A DNA stretch of 64,000 nt from Dyella mobilis (GCF_016904945.1 NZ_JADIKF010000038.1:124001-188000); one strand, 5' to 3'. Counted from the first letter of the stretch, positions 26,598 to 35,198 are shown. Made by a program: numbers and translations. Notes: generated by a model not told the origin, from the letters alone.

Positions 26598-27875
26598 ATG
26601 CTCACGCGTATGCAGGCGGTCATCGGTGCGGGATTCGGCGACGAAGGCAAAGGCCGCACGGTCGATGCGCTCGTCGCCAACGCGCAACGCGACGGATTGC
26701 GCCCCTGGGTCGTGCGCTTCAACAGCGGCGCCCAGGCGGGGCACACCGTGGTGACTCCGGATGGCCGCCGGCACGTGTTTCATCAACTGGGCAGCGGCAC
26801 GTTTCTCGACGCCCCGACTTATCTGGGCGCCGAGGTGGTGCTCAATCCCTGGTTGCTGGATGCCGAGCTGGAAGCCCTGGCCGATCTGGGTGTGCGTGCA
26901 CCGCGCCTGCTGGCCGATCCGCGCGCGCCTGTTTCGGTGCCGTGGGATGCGATGATCAACCAGGCGCTGGAGCACGCACGTGGTGCGGGGCGCCATGGAA
27001 GTTGCGGCGTAGGTTTCGGCGAAACCGTACAGCGCTCGCAACATCCCGGCTACGCACTGCAAGGCGCGGATCTGATGTCCGAAGCACGTGTGCGCGCACG
27101 ATTGACAGCGATACGCCACGAGTATCTGCCGCGCAGACTGCGAGAAGTCGGTCTGCCTCTGGATGCATTGGGTACGTTCGTCGACAACCCGGCGCTGGTC
27201 GATCGCTTCGTGGCCGATGCGCTGAGCCTGGGCCGGCGATTCGAATGGCGTACTCCGCTGGTGTTGGCGGAGCAGGACGCGCTCGTATTCGAAGCTGCAC
27301 AGGGATTGCGCCTGGACCAGGACCTGGGCGAGTTTCCCTACGTAACCCGCTCGCAGACGGGATTGCCCGGCATCGCACGCATGGCCCGCGAAGCGGGACT
27401 GTGCGCCTTGGCCCCGCTCCAGGCGCATTACGTGACGCGTGCCTACCTGACCCGTCATGGCGCCGGCCCTCTGCCCGACGAACTCCCTGCCCCGCCTGCA
27501 CCGGGATTCTCCGACCCGACCAATCGGCTGAACCCATACCAAGGTACCTTGCGCTTTGCGCATCTCGATCCGGACGCGCTGCGCAGGGATATTCGCAGCG
27601 ACCTGCAACGCATCGCGATATCAAAGACTTCAAGCACGCCAGATCGCAACGAAACGCTGACGGTGCATCCGATGCTGGAAGTCACCTGCCTGGACCAGAT
27701 GGGTTCAACGGTGTTTCGGCGCAACGGCACCAGCGTGCCCGTTGCCGACCTGGCTGTCGCCACCGCCGCAGCCGTAGGTATTGCACTGGCGGCAGAAGCG
27801 TGGGGGCCTGCGCGCACTGATCGTCGCGTGGTTACGATGGATGTGCAGCGTCGAGAACTGGTTCTTCAAGAATGA
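26598..27875 (+). CDS. Adenylosuccinate synthetase-like protein (PurA family)
   Basis: 425 residues, close to PurA length. GAGFGDEGKGRTVD (GDEGKG at 14-19, catalytic Asp), FNSGAQAGHTVV (catalytic His, H49) and HGSCGVGFGET (133-143) are the GTP- and IMP-site motifs of PurA, but spacing and surrounding sequence diverge from housekeeping PurA. The C-terminal part (ISKTSSTPDRNETLTVHP) differs most. It likely joins aspartate or a related amine to a purine nucleotide. Position after a vWA gene and before DUF4291 indicates a role in this cluster, not in general purine synthesis. A shorter ATG start at 26610 is possible. Confidence 0.82.
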   Translation: MLTRMQAVIGAGFGDEGKGRTVDALVANAQRDGLRPWVVRFNSGAQAGHTVVTPDGRRHVFHQLGSGTFLDAPTYLGAEVVLNPWLLDAELEALADLGVRAPRLLADPRAPVSVPWDAMINQALEHARGAGRHGSCGVGFGETVQRSQHPGYALQGADLMSEARVRARLTAIRHEYLPRRLREVGLPLDALGTFVDNPALVDRFVADALSLGRRFEWRTPLVLAEQDALVFEAAQGLRLDQDLGEFPYVTRSQTGLPGIARMAREAGLCALAPLQAHYVTRAYLTRHGAGPLPDELPAPPAPGFSDPTNRLNPYQGTLRFAHLDPDALRRDIRSDLQRIAISKTSSTPDRNETLTVHPMLEVTCLDQMGSTVFRRNGTSVPVADLAVATAAAVGIALAAEAWGPARTDRRVVTMDVQRRELVLQE

Positions 27876-27921
27876 CTTCATCGACCCACGCGAATGCGAT
27901 GCAGCAACGAACGGATCGCCA

Positions 27922-28557
27922 ATGAAAACAAAAAACTATCTGGAACTGGTACGCAGCTGGCCGCAGGTTGGACGCCACATCCTGGGGCAGTTCGACGAAA
28001 GATCCATCTATGTATACCAGGCCTACCGGCCTTCCATTGCCGAATATGCCGTCGCAAACCAGCGTTTTGGCGGTGACTTCAGTTATGCACGCATGAGTTG
28101 GATCAAACCGAACTTCTTGTGGATGATGTATCGCTCGGGATGGGCGACGAAGGAAGGGCAAGAACGCATCCTGGCTATCCGCCTTGGCGTCACCTTTTTC
28201 GATGAATTGTTGCGGTCCTCCGTCCCCTCGTCCCGTGACCCTGAGCGATTCGACTCCGACGCGTCGTGGCGGCAGGCAGTTGCGGAATCGGACGTGCGAA
28301 TGCAGTGGGACCCTGATCACGACCCAAGCGGGCGCGCGCTGGAGCGGCGCGCCGTCCAGCTGGGACTTCGGGGAGAGATGTTGCGTCGATACGGCGAGCG
28401 AGAGGTACTCTCCATCACCGACATCACCGACTTCGTCGCGGTACAACGCCGACACCTCGAAAGCGATATCCGACTTCTTGAGGTGCCAAGCGAGAGCGTC
28501 TATGTGCCCGAGGTCACGGCGGCCCGTGTGGCTGGCGTCGAAGCCGTGCCTGTGTAA
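27922..28557 (+). CDS. DUF4291 family protein
   Basis: 211 residues. The family signatures are clear: IYVYQAYRPSIAEYAVANQR, FSYARMSWIKPNFLWMMYRS, GWATKEGQERILAIRLG, and a C-terminal half with VQLGLRGEMLRRYG. DUF4291 proteins are widespread and of unknown biochemical function; some authors have suspected nucleotide or ADP-ribose chemistry, which I cannot confirm. The ATG at 27922 lies 46 bases after the PurA-like stop. It is a member of the run 24602-29657, so a function tied to NAD or nucleotide metabolism is inferred from context. Confidence 0.85.
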   Translation: MKTKNYLELVRSWPQVGRHILGQFDERSIYVYQAYRPSIAEYAVANQRFGGDFSYARMSWIKPNFLWMMYRSGWATKEGQERILAIRLGVTFFDELLRSSVPSSRDPERFDSDASWRQAVAESDVRMQWDPDHDPSGRALERRAVQLGLRGEMLRRYGEREVLSITDITDFVAVQRRHLESDIRLLEVPSESVYVPEVTAARVAGVEAVPV

Positions 28558-28703
28558 AAAGCGGTTGGCCGTCGAGCAGCTCAACGAATGGATAGCAAGC
28601 TCGAGTCTCCAAGTTCGTTCCAGCTATCCAGAGAAGGGGTCATGAAAACCTTCCCCGCGAAGGAATTGCGCAATATCAACTAGCCTCGTACGGAGCGAAC
28701 ACG

Positions 28704-29657
28704 ATGGAGCCAACAACACAAGACGTACTAAAGGATCGCATCGTTGGCGGACTGCAAGGACTGCTGATCGGCGATGCGCTGGGCGTTCCTTATGAGTTTC
28801 ACGACGCCGCGGACATCCCTGCTTTGGCGCTCATCGATTTCAACCCTCCCGCCGGCTTCTCTCGATCCCACCTGGGCGTTCCTCCGGGCACGTGGTCGGA
28901 CGACGGCGCCCAGGCTTTGTGCCTGCTGTCCTCGCTGCTGGCATGCAACGGACTGGATCTGCGCCACTTCGCGGGCCGGCTGCTCAACTGGGCGGGCTGG
29001 GGTTATCTCGCGGTCGACGGCTACGTCTTCGATATCGGCGTGCAGACGTTTCGCGCGGTGGAAGCGCTGAAGGCCGGCGTTCCGCCTGAGCAATCCGGAC
29101 CGGCGGGCGAATACGACAATGGCAACGGCGCATTGATGCGCGTATTGCCGCTTGCGCTGTGGCATACCGGCGATGATCCGTCGCTGATCGCCATGGCGGC
29201 GAAGCAATGTTTGCCCACGCATGGACACCCACGCTCCGCGGTGGCTTGCGCCCTGCTCTGCCTGTGGGCGCGCGCGGAACTTGCCGGTGTGGCGTCGAGT
29301 TGGCAGCAGGCCGAGGCAGCACTGCGCCGTCTTGGCCCCGAGGCCGGCTTTCCCTCCGAAGAGATCGAGCTGGTGCTCGATCCCGCGCATCTGCAACGGG
29401 CAAGCGGGAGCGGCTACGTCGTAGACACGTTGTGGTCGGCCCGCCTGGTGCTCGACGAGGCGAACGACTATGCAGGCACCGTTCGAAGAGCGATTGCCCT
29501 GGGCAATGACACCGACACCACCGCCGCTGTCGCAGGCGGCATGGCCGGCATACGCTTCGGTTTGTCCGGCATACCCGCAACGTGGCGCGAACGCTTGCGC
29601 GGACAGGACATCGTGGACGATCTGCAGACGGCGCTCATTGCGGCGTCGGAATCTTAG
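28704..29657 (+). CDS. ADP-ribosylglycohydrolase family protein (DraG-like), second copy
   Basis: 317 residues with full DraG/ARH motifs: LIGDALGVPYEFHD, PGTWSDDGAQALCLL, YDNGNGALMRVLPLALW, and the C-terminal LGNDTDTTAAVAGGMAG. The Asp residues of GD, SDD and DTDT form the two-metal site. It would remove ADP-ribose from a protein, nucleic acid or guanidino substrate. It is diverged from the copy at 22900 and sits at the end of the NrtR-linked run, 146 bases after DUF4291. Confidence 0.92.
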   Translation: MEPTTQDVLKDRIVGGLQGLLIGDALGVPYEFHDAADIPALALIDFNPPAGFSRSHLGVPPGTWSDDGAQALCLLSSLLACNGLDLRHFAGRLLNWAGWGYLAVDGYVFDIGVQTFRAVEALKAGVPPEQSGPAGEYDNGNGALMRVLPLALWHTGDDPSLIAMAAKQCLPTHGHPRSAVACALLCLWARAELAGVASSWQQAEAALRRLGPEAGFPSEEIELVLDPAHLQRASGSGYVVDTLWSARLVLDEANDYAGTVRRAIALGNDTDTTAAVAGGMAGIRFGLSGIPATWRERLRGQDIVDDLQTALIAASES

Positions 29658-29663
29658 TCAGAT

Positions 29664-29693
29664 AAAAAAGCGCCTCATCATAGATTGAGGCGC
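29664..29693 (-). terminator. Rho-independent terminator, minus-strand orientation
   Basis: A perfect eight-base stem (GCGCCTCA at 29670 and TGAGGCGC at 29686) with an eight-base loop. On the minus strand the stem is followed by six T residues, so it is a canonical terminator for leftward transcription; on the plus strand it may also stop the run ending at 29657. Confidence 0.6.
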
Positions 29694-30007
29694 AGAGAAC
29701 GATGACGCGAATGTGCTTGGCTCACACCGCCTGCTATCGATTTAGTTGCTGTCACTTTCCGAAGCTGGCGTAACCGTGAGCGCCATCGGGCAGCAAATAT
29801 TTGCCTCGCCGCACGACAAGCATCTCTTCAACTATATCTATAGTTGACAAGCCGGTTCGCCCCGAGTATCTACTGACTTCATAGTAGAAACTATGTGCAC
29901 AGGCTCCAAAGAGATATCCCTCACCCACCCTCGCGCGACTGAGCCTCGTCGCGCAAACCACCGAAACAATCCCCTGCAACGCACCTACCTTTTTGGAGAT
30001 GTGACAC
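29694..30007. promoter_or_regulatory. AT-rich intergenic region with palindromes
   Basis: The region holds GCAAATATTTGC at 29793-29804, the same 12 bases found inside the palindrome at 24575, and both copies share TATTTGCCTCG-type flanking text. A second inverted repeat CAACTATA...TATAGTTG spans 29829-29846. No convincing gene is seen; a 75-codon minus-strand frame (29752-29979) ends before the leftward terminator but lacks homology I can recognise. Confidence 0.45.
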
Positions 30008-31129
30008 TTGCACGCAACTCACAGTCGCTTAGCTCATTGCGTTGCCGCCATGCTTTTAACGGCTCTGGCGACGGCGTGTCTTGCTCAACCCGATACAGGA
30101 CCAGCACACTCGAGTGACCCTGCGCTGGCAAGACTCGATGGGTTTACGGCGGACCTGGCTAAAGCAGGCAAGTTCTCGGGCGTCGTGCTGGTCGCGAAGC
30201 ATGGGCACGTATTGTTCGAGAAGGCCTACGGAAAGCGTGACGCCAAGGGTGATGATCCGGCCACGCTGGATACGCGCTTCAATCTCGCCTCGGCCGGCAA
30301 GATGTTCACCAGTGTGGCGGTGTTGCAGCAAATAGCGGCGGGACGGCTGTCGCTTGATACCCGCGTCGGCGACGTGTTGAAGGATTACCCCAACCGCAGC
30401 TTTGCCGACACGGTCACCGTGCGCGAACTGCTCACGCACACCAGTGGCGCGGGCGATGCCGGGCTGTTGGGTACCGAGAATGCGGCCAATCGGGCACGCG
30501 TGCACAGTGTTGCCGACATGGTCGCGCTGGAAAGCAAGAACCCGCCCGCCTTCCCGCCCGGCACCAAGCAGGTCTACAGCAATTTCGGGTTCGTCGTGCT
30601 AGGCCGCATGGTTGAAGTCGTCTCGGGCGAGGACTTCCAGAGTTACCTGCGCCGCCACATCTTCGAGCCGGCCGGCATGGCGCACAGCGGATTTATCGAC
30701 TGCGCATCGACGGCTCCGGATCTCGCCCGGGGCTACACCGCCGACGATGGCAAGCTGGAATTCGATTGCGAAACCTTGCCCGGCTTTCCAGCCGGCGGCG
30801 AGGCAGCGACGGCCGGCGACATGTACCGTTTCGTTCAAGCCTTGCAGACCGGCAAGCTCATTCCGCCCGCGCTGTTCGCACGGGCCACGAAGACCTACCG
30901 CATGTTCATGGGCCTGGGATTCTTCGCGACCGACTATGGCCCGAACATTCCCAAGCGCGATTTTCGTTGGGGACATGGCGGCTCTGCCAGTGGCGTGTGC
31001 ACCGATATACGCACCTATCCACTTACTGGCGAAACGATTGTCACGCTGAGCAACCAAAGCCCGCCTGGTTGTTTTTCCGTGGCGAAATTTCTTCATCAGG
31101 ACTATGCGAAGACGCATCAAGAGCAATGA
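30008..31129 (+). CDS. Secreted serine hydrolase (beta-lactamase/PBP fold)
   Basis: 373 residues with a signal peptide (LAHCVAAMLLTALATACLAQ). The nucleophile is S95-A-G-K98 in FNLASAGKMFTSVAVL, the second motif is Y190-S-N192 in KQVYSNFGFVVLGRM, and a C-terminal GHGGSASGV replaces the KTG box. ELLTHTSGAGDAG matches class C-type esterases/peptidases. TTG start with GGAG upstream. It shares its order with the gene at 31652 and lies in the same direction, with a small tyrosine phosphatase gene between them. Confidence 0.88.
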   Translation: MHATHSRLAHCVAAMLLTALATACLAQPDTGPAHSSDPALARLDGFTADLAKAGKFSGVVLVAKHGHVLFEKAYGKRDAKGDDPATLDTRFNLASAGKMFTSVAVLQQIAAGRLSLDTRVGDVLKDYPNRSFADTVTVRELLTHTSGAGDAGLLGTENAANRARVHSVADMVALESKNPPAFPPGTKQVYSNFGFVVLGRMVEVVSGEDFQSYLRRHIFEPAGMAHSGFIDCASTAPDLARGYTADDGKLEFDCETLPGFPAGGEAATAGDMYRFVQALQTGKLIPPALFARATKTYRMFMGLGFFATDYGPNIPKRDFRWGHGGSASGVCTDIRTYPLTGETIVTLSNQSPPGCFSVAKFLHQDYAKTHQEQ

Positions 31130-31226
31130 TCAACGTAACATGCCTGGCTGATGCGACTTGAGCACGAACCCGGCGTTCGCTTACGTGCAGGCAAGTCCAT
31201 CAGCCAGCCAAGCCTCGAGGTCACCT

Positions 31227-31562
31227 TTGCCACGCCACGTTCTTTTCATCTGCACGCAAAATCGCCTGCGAAGTCCGACCGCCGAGCAGGTTTTCGCGGA
31301 TTGGCCGGGGATCGAGACGCAATCGGCGGGGCTCGGCCACGACGCCAACGTGCCCGTTTCGCCGGAAGTCCTGGCGTGGTCGGATCTGATCTTCGTGATG
31401 GAGAAGGCGCATCGCAGCAAGCTCTCCGCGAAATTCCAAAAATACCTGGGCGGCAAGCGAGTGATTTGCCTGGATATCCCCGACCAATACGACTTCATGG
31501 AACCCGCGCTCGTGCAGCTGCTGCGCCAGAAGGTCACTCGTTTCCTGCCAGGCTCCGGCTAA
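31227..31562 (+). CDS. Low-molecular-weight protein tyrosine phosphatase-like protein
   Basis: 111 residues, cytoplasmic. The N terminus MPRHVLFICTQNRLRSPTAE carries the C-x5-R active-site loop (C9 to R15), followed by a P-loop serine. The general acid region reads CLDIPDQYDFM, and the DLIFVMEKAH segment is typical of small predicted phosphatases of about 110 residues. It would remove phosphate from tyrosine or a small molecule. I choose the TTG at 31227, which has GAGG five bases upstream and gives the usual family length; a longer TTG start at 31158 would add 23 residues. Confidence 0.8.
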   Translation: MPRHVLFICTQNRLRSPTAEQVFADWPGIETQSAGLGHDANVPVSPEVLAWSDLIFVMEKAHRSKLSAKFQKYLGGKRVICLDIPDQYDFMEPALVQLLRQKVTRFLPGSG

Positions 31563-31651
31563 AACCCATCTGGTTGAATCCGATCGGCGGAGTTGCCGCA
31601 TCCAAGGGATCAATACCGCCACGTCGGCCGGTAATCCAGAGAGCACTCTCC

Positions 31652-33175
31652 ATGATCGACCGCACTTTTATCGTTCGGGCTACGGCTCGCGCGCTCCGGC
31701 TCGCTCCCTTGTGGGCATCCATTTCGCTGTGTTGCGCATCGGCTCCGTCCATCGCCGCACCACTCATGCACCCGCAATTGCCCGATTCGCCGGTGGGCCG
31801 GCTCGCCGGCGAGCTGATCCGTCACGTCAATACCGACAGTCCCGCGCAGCTCCGTCAATGGGCATCAGGTGTCCTGTCGTCGTCGGTCGCCTCCGACGAC
31901 AAAGCCGCGTTTATCACCGATCTCGCCTCTGTCGCGAGCGAGAGCGGCGGCGTGAATGTGTTCGATGTGCGCACCGACCCGCATCAACCGGGCATGCTCG
32001 AAGTAGCGGTCAAGGCACACCGTCATGCTCAGGCCGCCGCCTTGTTCTGGCTGCAGACCGATCCGGCGCATCCGGACCAGCTGGCACAGGCCATGTTGGT
32101 CGAAATGGACGACCCGCTTTTTGACAACTGGCCCAAGGGGCCGGTGTCGCACGCGGAATTGGGAAAGCTGATTCACGTGGTGTTGGATAAGCTCGTGAGC
32201 CAATCCGATTTCTCCGGTTGCGTCACCGTTGCCGATGGCGGCGAGATCGTATTTGACGAATGCCGCGGCCTGGCGGACCGCAGCTTCAACGTGCCGATCG
32301 ATCACCAGACGAAGTTTCACATCGGCTCGGTCGGCAAGATGTTCACCGCGGTTGCCATTGCGCAGCTGGTCGAAGCCGGCAAGCTGTCGTGGAACGACAC
32401 GCTGGCAAAACTGGTGCCGGAATATCCCGACCAGGCAACGGCGAAAAAGATCACCGTGTGGGAACTCCTGCATCACACGTCGGGCCTTGGCGATTTCATG
32501 GTGCCCGACTATTTCGACCACTCCACGAACTTCATCAACCCGGCCGACTATCTCGGCCTGATCGCCCGCCAGCCCAAGATGGGCGAGCCCGGCAAGGGGT
32601 TGAGCTATAGCAACGCCGGCTACGTGCTGCTCGGGCGCATCATCGAGAACGTGTCGGGCGAAAATTATTTCGACTACATCCAGCAGCACATCTTCAAACC
32701 CGCGCAGATGACCTCCAGCGGCTTCGACAGCGCGGACCAGATCGTGCCGGAGCTCTCAGTGGGCTACTACCACGACGATGGCGTGTTCTCCCCTACGTGG
32801 AAGGCCTGCTGGGTGAAGAACGTCTACAAGGGCAGTCCCGCGGGTGGCGGCTATTCCACCAATGCCGATCTGTTGCGGTTCGCCAAGGCCGTGCAGGGCG
32901 GCAAGCTGCTTGGCCCGGCAACGCTGGCAAAGATGTTCGACGGCGTCATACCCGCCGGCGCCGGCGCCATCGGAGCCGGCATCGACGAACGCCTTTCGCA
33001 CGGCCGCCACATCCGTGGTCATCAGGGTGGTATCCAAGGGACGACGACAGACCTGGAGATGGTGTGGGAGACCGGCGCGGCTGTCGCCCTGACCAGCAAT
33101 GAAGGCATGTCGCAGCACTGGTTGCTGGCCGAATATATCGCCGACCTGCTCGCCGCGGAGGGCGCAAAAAACTGA
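31652..33175 (+). CDS. Secreted serine hydrolase with N-terminal extension
   Basis: 507 residues with a signal peptide (RALRLAPLWASISLCCASAP) and a 150-residue N-terminal domain that may be NTF2-like (ELIRHVNTDSPAQLRQWASG). The hydrolase domain follows: S226-V-G-K229 in FHIGSVGKMFTAVAIA, LLHHTSGLGDFMV, and Y319-S-N321 in GLSYSNAGYVLLGRI, with GHQGGIQGTTTDLEMVWETG near the end. It is in the class C beta-lactamase/esterase superfamily. The frame is open upstream to 31151, but the ATG at 31652 is where the signal peptide begins. Confidence 0.88.
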   Translation: MIDRTFIVRATARALRLAPLWASISLCCASAPSIAAPLMHPQLPDSPVGRLAGELIRHVNTDSPAQLRQWASGVLSSSVASDDKAAFITDLASVASESGGVNVFDVRTDPHQPGMLEVAVKAHRHAQAAALFWLQTDPAHPDQLAQAMLVEMDDPLFDNWPKGPVSHAELGKLIHVVLDKLVSQSDFSGCVTVADGGEIVFDECRGLADRSFNVPIDHQTKFHIGSVGKMFTAVAIAQLVEAGKLSWNDTLAKLVPEYPDQATAKKITVWELLHHTSGLGDFMVPDYFDHSTNFINPADYLGLIARQPKMGEPGKGLSYSNAGYVLLGRIIENVSGENYFDYIQQHIFKPAQMTSSGFDSADQIVPELSVGYYHDDGVFSPTWKACWVKNVYKGSPAGGGYSTNADLLRFAKAVQGGKLLGPATLAKMFDGVIPAGAGAIGAGIDERLSHGRHIRGHQGGIQGTTTDLEMVWETGAAVALTSNEGMSQHWLLAEYIADLLAAEGAKN

Positions 33176-33585
33176 CGGTGTCAAAGCGCGCCAGGGAAGG
33201 CCGCGCATTCGACTTCTTTTGCATCCAGGGATAGAGTCCGGTTTCGGCCCGGATCCGCCATTGGCCATCTTCCTGATGCCTTGGGGGGCGGATGTTTCAG
33301 GACGGCTTTCGAATCCTGGCGACTCGGCCGAAAGGAACGCGCTGCAATCGGATGGCTCAAGGGGATCTCGGTGAGAAGGCTTTTGATAGCTGTTGGCGGC
33401 TATCTATGCCAAGAAGCGGATGCCCACATCGGGCAGCGGCATCGCCTTCACGAGGTCCTGGGCCTGGGCCGCTCCCGCAGTGTGCCTATCGGCGATCTTT
33501 GTCCTCGTGCTCGGGTCGGGAATCAAACTGTAGTGACGAGCGTCCGTGTGCCATCCATTTCGACTTGCAACAACGAAGTGCCAGG
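33176..33585. other. Intergenic region (410 bases)
   Basis: No gene is supported. Several open frames overlap here but lack ribosome sites or recognisable domains. A minus-strand frame ending with KAMPLPDVGIRFLA near 33404 looks like a possible gene remnant, but too little remains to name it. Confidence 0.4.
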
Positions 33586-33861
33586 ATGCCTCTACCGATG
33601 GAAAACGCGTTGATTCTCTTTGCGCTAACAAAACGCGGCCTCGGCGATTTGCTCGCCGTGGCCCGTCAAAGCCGAACGCTGATCTGGGTGAATCACGGGA
33701 TAGTGGATGCATCGGAACTGGAGCGGCTGAGAGCCGATGGCATCGACCTCACGCATTTCACTCGCTGGATAGACCCGTTCGACCGCGAAGCCGTTTTAGT
33801 GGCCGTGACGACCATCCGGGAGCATCACCCGGACGGCGCTATCTTCGTAGAATCGATTTGA
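33586..33861 (+). CDS. Small conserved hypothetical protein
   Basis: 91 residues, cytoplasmic, from an ATG at 33586 (an ATG at 33598 is an alternative start giving MENALILFALTKRG). The body is alpha/beta with VARQSRTLIWVNHGIVDASE and DPFDREAVLVAVTTIREHHP, like a small Rossmann-type or receiver-like half fold. No family is recognised. It is the first of the run of short plus-strand genes that fills the rest of the window. Confidence 0.55.
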   Translation: MPLPMENALILFALTKRGLGDLLAVARQSRTLIWVNHGIVDASELERLRADGIDLTHFTRWIDPFDREAVLVAVTTIREHHPDGAIFVESI

Positions 33862-33943
33862 AACAGCCTTGCCTCCGTGCCGGAGATGGCATGAAAGGGC
33901 AGCCACACTTGAGAAAGGCCGTCCGGCCTGAATAGCAAAGATC

Positions 33944-34732
33944 ATGATTCCAGCATCTGTAAGTAACGAAATAAAACGACGCATCGAGCGAGCCGAGTCG
34001 GAACACGACGTGCGAGTGCTGCTGGCCGTTGAATCGGGCAGCCGTGCCTGGGGTTTCGAGTCGCCCAATAGCGACTACGACGCCCGATTCATCTATGTGC
34101 ATCGAAGGGACTGGTATGCCTCGATCGACCTGGAAGACCAGCGCGACGTCATCGAATACGAGATCGTCGACGATATCGACTTGAACGGCTGGGATCTGCG
34201 AAAGGCACTGCGCCTGTTCTGGAAATCCAATCCAGCCTTCGTGGAGTGGATTCAATCGCCGATAATCTATAAACAATTCGCCGCTTTTCGCGAACGCGCG
34301 CTGGAGTTGCTGCCCTCCACATACTCTTGCGATAGCGGCGTCTATCACTATCGAAGCATGGCGAAGAGAAACTATCGCGGCTACCTGAAATCGGAGCTGG
34401 TGCCGTTGAAGAAATATTTCTACGTGTTGCGACCGCTGTTGTCCGTGCGTTGGCTGGAGCGCTACGGCAATGCGGCGCCGATCGAGTTCCAAAAGCTCCT
34501 GCATCTGATTGAAGACCAGCCGGCACTGCTGGCCGATATCCACGCATTGCTGGAAAGGAAAAGAGCGGCTCCGGAAATGGGGCTCGAGCCTCCCGTCCCT
34601 TCCATTCAGGCATTTATCGAGATTGAACTGGAACGCCTCGACAGGCTGAATCCATCAAAGCCGAATGGTTCGGCGACGCTCGATGCACTCAATGGCATTT
34701 TTCGCCGATGCTTGGCGGATGCCTGGGCTTGA
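33944..34732 (+). CDS. Predicted nucleotidyltransferase, YcgL/RlaP-like (COG3541)
   Basis: 262 residues. The polymerase-beta-type motif is VESGSRAWGFESPNSDYDAR, with the G-S followed by the D-x-D metal site, then FIYVHRRDWYASI. A long helical C-terminal half (KYFYVLRPLLSVRWLER) is typical of the COG3541 nucleotidyltransferases. Known members have been linked to RNA repair gene clusters; here no ligase or RtcB is adjacent, so the target remains unknown. Start ATG 33944. Confidence 0.85.
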   Translation: MIPASVSNEIKRRIERAESEHDVRVLLAVESGSRAWGFESPNSDYDARFIYVHRRDWYASIDLEDQRDVIEYEIVDDIDLNGWDLRKALRLFWKSNPAFVEWIQSPIIYKQFAAFRERALELLPSTYSCDSGVYHYRSMAKRNYRGYLKSELVPLKKYFYVLRPLLSVRWLERYGNAAPIEFQKLLHLIEDQPALLADIHALLERKRAAPEMGLEPPVPSIQAFIEIELERLDRLNPSKPNGSATLDALNGIFRRCLADAWA

Positions 34733-34769
34733 GGATATTTGAAGACCACATCGGTTCTTGAGAGGAATC

Positions 34770-35198
34770 ATGCACGTGCTTTCCAAGGCTTTGGCGATCT
34801 TCGCCGCGACGTTCATTCTTGGCTGCTCGGCCGCAGCGCCTCCTACAGCCCTCTTAACTGTTGGCAGCGCCCACGTCTCTGCGCAGCTCAACCACGTTTC
34901 TCATCATCAGGACTCGCTCTTCATCCATGGAGAACTCACCTTGAGTGACGCGTCCAGGAAACTCAAAAGTGCGAACCTCAACTGCTTCGCCTTGACGCTC
35001 GACGGCACGACGAGTGAAGGTATTTCCGCGGATAGCATTGCTTCCATACTCATCGATGCCTATCACGCAGACGCGAACGGCCAGATCAAGGCGCCCGTCT
35101 ACTGGGTGTTCCCGGCCGGGAAGTTCGCAGATTCGCCCAACCTTTCCACTGCGACTTTAAGGCTCAAGCCGGGGCAGCAGGCCTGTTTCAACTACTGA
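34770..35198 (+). CDS. Putative lipoprotein
   Basis: 142 residues. The lipobox is FILGCSAAAP, so the mature N terminus would be Cys19. The body is beta-rich (HVSAQLNHVSHHQDSLFIHG) with a late YWVFPAGKFADSP and a C-terminal Cys, and no known family is seen. AGAGG sits four bases before the ATG. It follows the nucleotidyltransferase gene by 37 bases. Confidence 0.65.
   Translation: MHVLSKALAIFAATFILGCSAAAPPTALLTVGSAHVSAQLNHVSHHQDSLFIHGELTLSDASRKLKSANLNCFALTLDGTTSEGISADSIASILIDAYHADANGQIKAPVYWVFPAGKFADSPNLSTATLRLKPGQQACFNY

Noticed and set aside
29752..29979. A 75-codon minus-strand frame before the leftward terminator at 29664
   Set aside because: No recognisable domain, no good ribosome site, and it overlaps palindromes that look regulatory. 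Kept only as a possible remnant.
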